Source: Betaproteobacteria bacterium (lineage in GTDB: Bacteria > Pseudomonadota > Gammaproteobacteria > Burkholderiales > SG8-39). From it: a DNA stretch of 6,294 nucleotides. Positions 1 through 6,294 of this stretch are shown here, in pieces (the first letter of the stretch is position 1; each line of letters begins with the position of its first letter). Position numbers and translations under genes: made by a program. Location: contig JAABRB010000213.1 of assembly GCA_011391185.1 (NCBI GenBank), positions 1 through 6,294 on the forward strand, given 5' to 3'. The notes under the pieces are model-generated. The model did not search any database. It was given only the letters and a program-made list of their open reading frames with translations, and had not been told where the DNA came from.

Positions 1-3000
1 CCCGGCCACGCCTTGGGGATGCATGGGGCAAGGCACAGGTTCGCTCCCTGCAGGCGAAAGCCGAGGATCGCTTCGATCCCGGCCCGATACAGCCACGCGG
101 CTGAGCCGGTATACCAGGTCCACCCGCCGCGCCCGAGGTGCGGCGCAACCGAATAGACATCGGCGGCGACGACGTAGGGCTCGACCTTGTATCGCTGCAC
201 ATCCGCCCGCGAGCTCGTGCGGTTGATCGGATTCAAGAGCGAGTAGAGCTCGACGGACTTGTCGCCGTCGCCCAGCGCCGCGAAGGCGATCACCGACCAG
301 GCGGCAGCATGGGTGTACTGGCCGCCGTTTTCCCGGATGCCGGGCGGATAGCCTTTGATGTATCCGGGATCGAACGGCGTGGCATCGAAGGGCGGCGTGA
401 AGAGCAGGGCAAGCGCGTCTTCGCGACGGATGAGCTGCTCGTCCACGGCGGCCATGGCGCGCGCGGCGCGCGCCGGATCCGCCGCCCCGGAGATCACGCT
501 CCAGGATTGCGCGATCGAGTCGATCCGGCATTCATCGCTCACGAACGAACCCAGCGGCGCCCCGCCGTCGAAATAACCGCGCCGGTACCAATCACCATCC
601 CAGCCGTCACGCTCGAGCGAAATGCGGAGGTCCGCGGCGTGCGACAGCCACTTCGCAGCGCGCGTCGCGTCGCCGCGAGCTTGCGCCAATGGCGTGAACG
701 CCGCGAGCGTCGCGTGCAGGAACCAGCCGAGCCAGACGCTCTCGCCCTTCCCCCGCTCGCCCACCCGGTTCATGCCGTCGTTCCAGTCGCCGGTGCCGAT
801 CAGCGGCAAGCCGTGTTCGCCGACGGCGAGACTCTGGTCGAGCCCGCGCGCGCAGTGCTCGAAGAATTTCGCATTCTCCTCTGCGAGCATGGGCTGGAAG
901 TAGGCGTCGTGCTCGCCGGGCCCGAGTGCCTGACCTTCGAGGAACGGGACCGGCTCGTCCAGCACCGCGCTGTCGCCGGTCGTCTCGACATAATGTGCAG
1001 CGGCGTAGGCGAGCCATATCCGATCGTCGGAAATTCGCGTCCGCACGCCCTGGCCGGACGGCGGCAGCCACCAGTGCTGGACGTCGCCTGCGACGAATTG
1101 CCGGGCCGCGGCGCGCAGAAGATGCTCGCGCGTCAGTGCCGGTCGCGAGCACGCGAGCGCCATTCCGTCCTGGAGCTGGTCGCGGAAGCCGTAAGCGCCG
1201 CTCGCCTGATAGAACGCCGAGCGCGCCCACACGCGGCAGGCGAGCGTCTGGTAGAGCAGCCAGCGATTCAGCATGATGTCCATCGACCGGTCGGGCGTTT
1301 TCACCTGCACCGTGCCGAGCACATCGTCCCAATACGCGACGACGCCGCGCAGCACCGAATCGAGATCGGCGGCCCGGTAGCGAGCAATCAGGGACTGCGC
1401 ATCGGCCGCCGTCGCCGCCTCGCCGAGGAGGAAGACGATTTCCACCGTGTCCCCGGGCTCGAGCACGACCGGAGCTTGCAGAGCACCGCACGGGTCGAGG
1501 CCGGCGCCCGCCCGCTGCGAAAGAGGCATGTCCCCGGCAAGCGCGGCGGGGTTGTCGAGCGTCCCGTTACGCCCCAGAAACTCCCGCCGATCGGCGGTCC
1601 AGGAAATCTGTCGCCCGCTCAAGTCCGCGAATGCGACGTGCGAACCGAATGCGATGTTCCACGGGTTGCGCGCGAACATCGCCCCAGTCTCCGGATCGAT
1701 ATTCGTCACGACCGAGAGCGCCGATGCGCTGCGCGACGGGCCGAGCACCCACTCGACGTAGGCCGTGACCGAAAGCCGCCGGGATCGCTCCGACGTGTTG
1801 CGGATCGTCAACCGCGAGAGCTTGATCGGATCGTCGAGCGGCACGTACTGAAGAAGATCGAGCGCGATGCCCTGTGCGGTGTGCTCGAACCGGCTGTATC
1901 CCTGGCCATGCCTGGCGACATAGGTCGCGTCCTCGCTACGGATCGGCAGCGCCGTCGGTCCCCACAGCTCGCCGGTATCCGCGTCGCGCACATACAGGAC
2001 CTCGCCCGGCCGATCGGTGACCGGATCGTTCGACCAGGGCGTGAGCTGGTTCTCGCGGCTGTTACCCGACCAGGTGTAGCCACTGCCCTCGACGGCGACC
2101 TGAAAGCCGAAGGCGGGATTGGCAACGACGTTGATCCAGGGGGCGGGGATCGAGCGTCCGGGGCCGAGGATCGTCACGTACTCCCGACCGTCTGCGGCGA
2201 ATCCGCCGAGCCCGTTGAAGAACTCGAGATCCGGCGGCACCGGAACGGCCGGCGACGCGTCCGCGGACGGCAAGCGCCGCGGGGGTGCGCGTTTTGCCGG
2301 CGGCGCGGCGGCCGCTTCCTGGAGACGGCTGAGCTGTTCCAATAGCGTTCCGCGTCCTCCAAGCAGCACGGCCCGGGCCATGGAGAGGAGCACGGCGCGC
2401 GTCTCCACCGATATGAGATCCGCACGGAGGACGAACACGGAGCCACGCGCGAGGTCCGCGCCGATCTGCGGTCGGGACTGGCTCGTCCGAACCAGCGTCT
2501 CCAGGGCGATCTGAAGGTCCTGGGCATATGACGATCCCCGTTCGTTCAGGATCACGAGATCGACGGCGAGCTGCTTCATGCGCAGGTATTCGTGGGCTCG
2601 CAGCAACTGGCGGGCGATGGCGACGTCCTCGATGTTGTCGATCCGCGCGAGAACGATCGGGAGGTCGCCGGAAATACCCTGCGCCCAGAGCGCCGCAGGC
2701 CCGCCGCCGCCGCGGCGTATCGCCGCGGAGGACGGCCGCAGCGACGGATCGGCATAGAGCACGTATCCCGCGAGACGCTGAAACAGGCTCGCCTGATCCG
2801 CGTCGACACCGAGATGGCTCAGCTGCACTTGCGCCTGGGTCCACGCCAGTGTGGCCGCTCGGTCGAAGGCCGTCGCGTCGTGATGCTTGTCGGCCAGGTC
2901 CAGCACATCGCCACGGGACGACGCGACCACCGTCCAGAACGCGATGCGCGCGGTCCTGCCCGGCGGAATCCGCACGCGGTGGCGTAGCGCGAAAACGGGA

Positions 3001-6000
3001 TCGAGGACGGTGCCGACGGTATTGGAAAGCGGCCGGCCATCCATCACGGCGATCGGCGCCCGAACATCGCGGCCCCGGCCGAGGAAACGGGCCCGGTCCG
3101 TTTCGATCTCCGGCTCGCCCACCGTTTCACCTTCGACGACGGCAAGATGTGCCGCCCAGATTTCGGGCTCGGCGGGCGAGCGACGCCGCCGCGTCGCGAG
3201 GATGGCGCCGAACTTGGCGAGATATTCGGTTTGCACGAAGAGCTTGGAAAAGGTCGGGTGCGCCGTGTCGGCGGCAGGTGGCGCCAATACCAGCTCGGCG
3301 TATGAGGTGAGCTCGATTTCCCGGGCCCAGTAGCCCGTATTCACAACCGATACGCGGCGGACCTCGGCGTTGTCCTCCGATGAAACGACAACGTCGAGGA
3401 TCGTGGTGATCGTTCCATCGCGCCGGACGAACTCGGCACGATCCTCGGTGAACGTGACGTCGTAGGCGTCCGGTTCCGTGCCGCTCGGCTGGTAGCCTGC
3501 GGACCACACGTCACCGCTCTGCACGTCGCGCAGGAAGACGTAGGCGCCCCAGTCGTCGCAGGTAACGTCCTCGCGCCACCGCGTGATCCCGAGATCGCCC
3601 CAGCGGCTGTACCCCGAGCCGGCGCCCGTCAGCATCACCGCATACCGGCCGTTCGAAAGCAGGTGCGCCTGCGGGGTGGCGTCGTGGGCGGAGCGGAGCC
3701 TTCGCACCGGAGGGAGCTCCAGGTCGCGGATCGTCGCTGCCGTCGTGACTTCCTCTGCCCTGGGGTGTGCCAATGCGACGTCGCGCGGCGTGCGCTCCTG
3801 CAGAAGCAGTTCCGTCGCCTGCACGATCGGTTCGGCATGGAACCGCGCCCGCATCGCGCCGTCCAGGAGCACGTTGGCGATGGCGACCACCGTCATGCCC
3901 TGATGGTGCGCCATGAAGGCGCGGACGATCGCGACGTCTTTCCCTTCCGGGAGCCGCACGGGCGTGTAGTCGAGCGCCTCGTAGTATCCGTAGCGGCCAC
4001 GCGCGCCGATGGCGGCGAGGCGGGCGAAATTGCGAGCCGCCGCCCCCGGATCGACCATTGCCGCGAGCGCCGTCGCATACGGCGCGACGACGGCGTTCTC
4101 GCCGAGACCGCGTTTCAACCCCAGACCCGGGACGCCGAAGTTCGAATACTGGTAGGTGAACTCAAGGTTGCGGACGTTATAGGCGGATTCCGAGATCCCC
4201 CAGGGCACGTCGAGCGTAGCGCCATAGTTCACTTGCCGGCGGACAACGAGGCGGCTCGTCTCCTCGAGCAGGCTGCCGGCCGGTGCGCGCATCACGAGCG
4301 ACGGCATCAGGTACTCGAACATCGATCCCGACCAGGAGACAAGCGCCGCGCCGCGTCCGATCGGGGTGACGGTGCGCCCGAGCCGGAACCAGTGCCGCGC
4401 AGGAACGTCGCCCTTGGCGATTGCCACGAAGCTCGCCAGGCGCGCTTCAGAGGCGAGCAAGTCGTAGCAGCTCGGGTCGAGACTGCCGTCCGCGACGCGG
4501 TACCCGATCGAGAGGAGCTTGCGCTCCGGGTCGAGGAGAAAGCCGAACTCCATCGCGCCGGCCATCGTCCGCGCCGTCACCGCGAGCATTGCAAGGCGCC
4601 GTTCCAGGGAGCGGGCGGCATCGGCGGCCGGTGCGACGTCGCGCCGGTGGCTCTCGATCGACGCTAGCGTCGCCTCCGCCCAGTAAAGCATCTCGGCGCC
4701 GGCGTCGTCGCCGCGCTCGCTGGCGAGCGTGCGGGCGATGTCGGCCATCGTGGCGGCATGAGCCGCGACTTCCGCCAGCCGCGCACCGGTTCCCTCCGGC
4801 GGCGTCGGCGCCCGGCGGAGCGCGGCAGCCAGCACATCGAGCGCATCGCCGAGGTGCTGCCGCGTGATCGTCTGCGTCCGCCGGTCGTCCGGGAGTCCCT
4901 GCAGGGACTCGCGTGTGAGGTCGAGGGCGTCGTCGATGCCACCGAATAGTTGGGAGCTTGCCACCGGGCTGCCAACCCATTCCTCGCAGGCATTCGCCAG
5001 CGCGATCAGATGCCCGGCCAGATTGCCGCTATCCACCGACGAGACGTATTGCGGGTCGAGCGGGCGAAGATCCCGCGTGTCATACCAGTTGTAGAAGTGG
5101 CCGCGAAACCGCTGCAAGCCGTCCATCGTTGCGAGCGTCGCCTCCAGACGGTCCATGGTCTCGGTTGTCCCCGCCCAGCCGAAGTCGCGGGCGCTGACCG
5201 CGGCGAGGAGGTAGACGCCGAGATTGGTCGGCGAGGTCCGGTGCGCGACGATCGGTGCTGGGTTTTCCTGAAAATTGTCCGGCGGGAGCATGTGCTCCGT
5301 CGGTGTCACGAAGGTCTCGAAGAAACGCCAGGTGCGACGCGCGACCAGCCGCAGAGCGCGCGCGTCCGCGGCGGAAACCGACACACGCCCCGCGACGAGC
5401 GGCGAAAGGCTCGTCCATCGCGCGATCGCCGGCGATGCGATCCAGGCAGTCACGAACGGCGCTGCCACCGGCCAGGCGTCGCTCCCGAACCACCAGACGA
5501 CGATCGAGGCAATGATCCCGATGGTGACGCCACCATTCATATGCCGATAGAACCCGCCGAGCTCGAGCCGGGGGCCTACCGTTGCCTGAGCTGCCGTGAC
5601 CCAGTCGAGCAGGTGCCGGTGGCTCACGAGCAGACGATATAGCGTTCTTCCGATCGCGTCTGCCATCAACCATGCCTGGTGTGCCAGGAATACGACCAGC
5701 AGTGTGGTCAGGGACATGGCGAGCCGGACATCCGCGGCAAGCGCGCGCAGGTGGCTGCGTGCCGTGGTCCGGGCGCGTCGCGGCACGATCGCGGCGAGAA
5801 GGGGAAGCAGTGTCGACAGTGCGATCGTCGACACGATGAAGCCTGTCCAAAGGACGGCAGCCTGCAGGGAGAGTGTCCACCCCGCCACCAACGCAATGAG
5901 GCTCGTCGGCGCCGAGAGCGTCCGCCGCAAGTTATCCAGCATCTTCCAGCGACCGATCAGCGGCAGTGCGCTCGCGTCGGAAGCAGGGGGGCCGGGCCCC

Positions 6001-6294
6001 GTCCGATCGGTGCCTTTCCGGCCCCCCCGCACCCCCCGCTCGCCTTGAATAGCGTCCCGGTCATCGCCGCCCGAGGCGTCGCCGCGACCGAGGATCCAAG
6101 GCAGCAGTTGCCAGTCGCCGCGCGCCCAGCGGTGCTGGCGGGCGGCGGCTACGTCGTAGCGTGACGGAAACTCCTCGACGACCTCGATGTCAGAAGCCAG
6201 GCCAGCGCGGGCGAACGTCCCCTCGAAAAGATCGTGACTGAGCAGCGTGCTCTCGCGGACCCGGCCGTCGAGTGCCGCTTCGAACGCATCCACG
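1..6294 (-). CDS. ndvB: Cyclic beta-1,2-glucan synthase (NdvB/ChvB/Cgs), internal fragment open at both ends
   Basis: Large inner-membrane enzyme that polymerises glucose from UDP-glucose into beta-1,2-glucan, closes it into a ring and controls ring size. The cyclic glucans serve osmoadaptation and host interaction in rhizobia, Agrobacterium and Brucella. The minus frame is open for all 2097 complete codons. Signatures appear in family order: SHDLFEG (about residues 19-25), RQHRW (52-56), GHFYNWYDT (398-406), SSVDSGNLAGHL (418-429), FEYLMPSLVMR (659-669), MAHHQGM (794-800), YGFRDQLQD (1701-1709), GTGDWNDGMN (1834-1843), GIRENGGQYTHAA (1985-1997) and WTWYTGSAAW (2058-2067). The start codon and most of the GT84 domain lie upstream, beyond 6294. 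The C-terminus lies just past position 1; the last residues seen (PCIPKAWP) are normally followed by only a short tail. No frameshift or stop was found, so the fragment looks intact. Family assignment is near certain; linkage pattern and ring size are inferred from the family. Confidence 0.96.
3..1322 (-). other. GH94 (alpha/alpha)6 phosphorylase catalytic domain
   Basis: Residues about 1658-2097, lacking only the extreme C-terminus. In Cgs proteins this domain shortens beta-1,2-glucan by phosphorolysis and so sets chain length. Motifs in order are VKTPDRSMDIMLNRWLLYQ (1664-1682), YGFRDQLQD (1701-1709), DVQHWWLPPSGQGVRTRISD (1737-1756), GTGDWNDGMNRVG (1834-1846), WDGDWYRRGYFD (near 1918-1929), ECRIDSIAQSW (near 1941-1951), GYPPGIRENGGQYTHAA (1981-1997), RYKVEPYVVAADVYS (near 2035-2049) and WTWYTGSAAWLYRAG (2058-2072). 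By analogy with cellobiose and chitobiose phosphorylases, the general acid is probably the Asp ending the QD pair (D1709, plus positions 1167-1169). The His and Gly-rich segments probably bind phosphate and sugar. All appear intact, so activity is expected. Confidence 0.92.
456..474. repeat. GC-only inverted repeat, 9-bp arms with 1-nt centre
   Basis: Arms GGCGCGCGC (456-464) and GCGCGCGCC (466-474) surround a single G. The stretch is alternating CG and encodes Ala/Arg-rich sequence in the GH94 domain (around PARAARAMAA). It is most simply a product of Ala (GCG) and Arg (CGC) codon use. It is recorded because it can fold back tightly and may affect sequencing or replication. Confidence 0.55.
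1374..2222 (-). other. Second GH94 N-terminal-type beta-sandwich domain
   Basis: Residues about 1358-1640. It opens with FFNGLGGFAADGREYVTIL and runs through PAPWINVVANPAFGFQV, YTWSGNSRENQLTPWSNDP, YVARHGQGYSRFEH (1458-1471), SWTADRREFLGRNG (1564-1577) and GLDPCGALQ. This is the domain that directly precedes the GH94 catalytic barrel in ChvB/NdvB and in stand-alone GH94 phosphorylases, where it helps shape the active site. All the usual motifs are present and in order. Confidence 0.87.
2226..2318 (-). other. Ala/Pro-rich interdomain linker
   Basis: Residues about 1326-1356, beginning around EAAAAPPAKRAPPRR and ending just before the conserved FFNGLGGF. It is low complexity and rich in Ala, Pro, Arg and Ser, as expected for a flexible tether between the helical connector and the second sandwich. 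The frame is maintained through it. Confidence 0.7.
2334..2906 (-). other. Helical connector between the two GH94 N-type sandwiches
   Basis: Residues about 1130-1320. The sequence is largely predicted helical, with the conserved family segments LWAQGISGDLPIVLARI (1202-1218), IEDVAIARQLLRAHEYL (1221-1237) and RMKQLAVDLVILNERGSSY (1238-1256). It lies where a GH94 helical linker or degenerate (alpha/alpha)6-like element would follow the first sandwich. No catalytic residues can be assigned. It is well conserved compared with the linkers on either side, which argues for a structural role. Confidence 0.65.
2919..3716 (-). other. First GH94 N-terminal-type beta-sandwich domain
   Basis: Residues about 860-1125. 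It opens with RSAHDATPQAHLLSNGRY, followed by VMLTGAGSGYSRWGD (885-899), a beta-rich stretch with VSVVNTGYWAREIELTSY near 962-979, and ETDRARFLGRGR (1064-1075). This matches the first of the two GH94 N-terminal-like sandwich domains described in ChvB/NdvB proteins. It packs against other modules rather than carrying the phosphorolysis site. It resembles the second copy at residues about 1358-1640, consistent with an ancient internal duplication. Confidence 0.82.
3759..5291 (-). other. Glycoamylase-like (cyclization, GH189-type) domain
   Basis: Residues about 335-845, starting around LPPDNFQE. This central domain corresponds to the Pfam glycoamylase-like family. Work on a Thermoanaerobacter homologue assigned it to cyclization by transglycosylation (family GH189). 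Markers seen are GHFYNWYDT (398-406), SSVDSGNLAGHL (418-429), FGFLLDPERKLLSIGYRV (583-600), WSGSMFEYLMPSLVMR (654-669), WGISESAYN (698-706), NFGVPGLGLKRGLGEN (718-733), RGRYGYYEALDYTP (765-778) and MAHHQGMT (794-801). The conserved Asp, Glu and Tyr of these motifs are all present, so the domain looks functional. I cannot say from sequence alone which acidic residue is catalytic. A helix-rich, less conserved Ala-rich stretch lies between residues about 460 and 575. Confidence 0.88.
4893..4910. repeat. Perfect 18-bp palindrome within coding sequence
   Basis: GAGTCCCTGCAGGGACTC reads the same on both strands, with a CTGCAG centre. It falls in phase with six codons (residues 462-467) in the less conserved Ala-rich part of the glycoamylase-like domain. 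No role is evident. By my estimate a perfect 18-bp palindrome is expected about 0.02 times by chance in a window this size with even base composition, and somewhat more often in GC-rich DNA. Confidence 0.6.
5409..5951 (-). other. Multi-pass membrane block of the synthase
   Basis: Residues about 115-295. Hydrophobic stretches are visible at about 130-149 (around SLIALVAGW), 150-170 (around STLLPLLAAIV, ending in PRRAR), 191-211 (around LLVVFLAHQAWLM), 256-270 (around IGIIASIVVWWF) and 274-291 (around PFVTAWIASPAIA). The Arg-rich breaks at 172-183 and 216-227 are probably loops on the cytoplasmic side. The leading RWKMLDNLRRTLSAP is a strong family signature. This segment anchors the enzyme in the inner membrane and joins the cytoplasmic transferase to the other modules. 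The exact number and ends of the helices are estimated by eye. Confidence 0.8.
5970..6083 (-). other. Low-complexity Gly/Arg/Pro linker between the GT84 domain and membrane block
   Basis: Residues about 71-108, between the conserved LLPWILGR and LPLIGRWKMLDN segments. The stretch is rich in Gly, Arg, Asp and Pro with no recognisable fold. From memory, rhizobial homologues have a much shorter join here, so it looks like a lineage-specific insertion. At DNA level it holds runs of G6 (5986-5991), C7 (6022-6028) and C6 (6032-6037) on the plus strand. The frame is continuous across it, with conserved sequence in the same frame on both sides. Confidence 0.7.
6084..6293 (-). other. C-terminal tail of the GT84 glucosyltransferase domain
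   Basis: Residues 1-70 of the visible protein. They carry the closing segment of the GT84 glucosyltransferase, which transfers glucose from UDP-glucose on the cytoplasmic side of the membrane. Visible are LLSHDLFEGTFARAG, then SDIEVVEEFPSRYD, then AARQHRWARGDWQLLPW. The RQHRW segment (residues 52-56, plus positions 6126-6140) sits where processive family-2-like synthases carry the Q(Q/R)xRW acceptor-side motif; here the first residue is Arg. The nucleotide-sugar-binding and catalytic Asp motifs are upstream of the window and cannot be checked. Confidence 0.88.

Noticed and set aside
607..1491. 294-residue minus-strand open frame, with similar ones at 2062-2844, 4447-4980 and 5080-5880
   Set aside because: These are same-strand, out-of-frame shadows of ndvB with Arg/Ala/Pro-rich translations and no family resemblance. 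They overlap conserved GH94, GH189 or membrane segments in the true frame.
138..2345. 735-residue plus-strand open frame
   Set aside because: It is exactly antisense to, and in codon register with, the ndvB frame. Plus-strand stops there would need TTA, CTA or TCA codons in ndvB, which are rare in it (0, 5 and 5 of 2097). The product is Arg-rich with no recognisable domain, and it ends at one of those CTA codons.
3663..4667. 334-residue plus-strand open frame, with similar ones at 2592-2987, 4950-5642 and 5679-6164
   Set aside because: They have the same in-register antisense explanation. Each ends where ndvB uses CTA or TCA, and the opposite strand carries an unmistakable conserved protein.
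5970..6083. Possible frameshift or sequencing error in the homopolymer-rich linker
   Set aside because: Conserved family sequence continues in the same frame on both sides, so any indels would have to cancel. A compensated pair within the linker cannot be excluded from sequence alone.
1..6294. Promoters, terminators, RNA genes, CRISPR arrays, insertion sequences or attachment sites
   Set aside because: There is no intergenic DNA, because every position is within one coding frame. I saw no regularly spaced direct repeats, tRNA- or rRNA-like stretch, or transposase signature on either strand.
1..6294. A novel multi-gene system, such as defence or secondary metabolism
   Set aside because: Only one gene is present and it belongs to a well-characterised family in its standard domain order.

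Overview
The whole window lies inside one very large minus-strand gene for a cyclic beta-1,2-glucan synthase (NdvB/ChvB/Cgs family). Translating the minus strand in the frame whose codons occupy plus positions 3k to 3k+2 gives 2097 consecutive codons with no stop, and family signatures occur in the expected order from end to end. Neither the start nor the stop codon is present. The gene begins above position 6294, with roughly 650-750 residues missing judged from the about 2,830-residue family members I remember, and it ends a few dozen residues below position 1. Residue numbers in this annotation count from the first complete codon (6291-6293 = residue 1).

The layout, from the protein N-terminus at high coordinates to the C-terminus at low coordinates, is as follows. 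First comes the tail of the cytoplasmic GT84 glucosyltransferase domain (about 6084-6293). A low-complexity Gly/Arg/Pro linker follows (about 5970-6083), then a hydrophobic multi-pass membrane block (about 5409-5951). Next is the glycoamylase-like domain, now associated with cyclization (GH189; about 3759-5291). Then come the first GH94 N-terminal-type beta-sandwich (about 2919-3716), a mostly helical connector (about 2334-2906), an Ala/Pro linker (about 2226-2318) and the second GH94 N-terminal-type sandwich (about 1374-2222). The last part is the GH94 (alpha/alpha)6 phosphorylase domain (3-1322), which is nearly complete.

The modules work together on one chain. In characterised family members the GT84 part elongates a beta-1,2-glucan from UDP-glucose at the inner membrane, the middle domain closes the ring, and the GH94 phosphorylase trims the chain and sets its size. 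The product is exported to the periplasm by the NdvA/ChvA ABC transporter, which is not in this window.

The DNA is G+C-rich, roughly two thirds by eye, and codon use is strongly GC-biased: I counted no TTA codon, five CTA and five TCA in 2097 codons. This fits a Gram-negative proteobacterium, plausibly an alphaproteobacterium, but the genus cannot be fixed from this window. I see no second gene, RNA gene, mobile element, CRISPR array, promoter or terminator, and no sign of a new biological system. The points that merit a second look are a GC-homopolymer-bearing linker insertion, two palindromes inside the coding sequence and the visible internal domain duplication.
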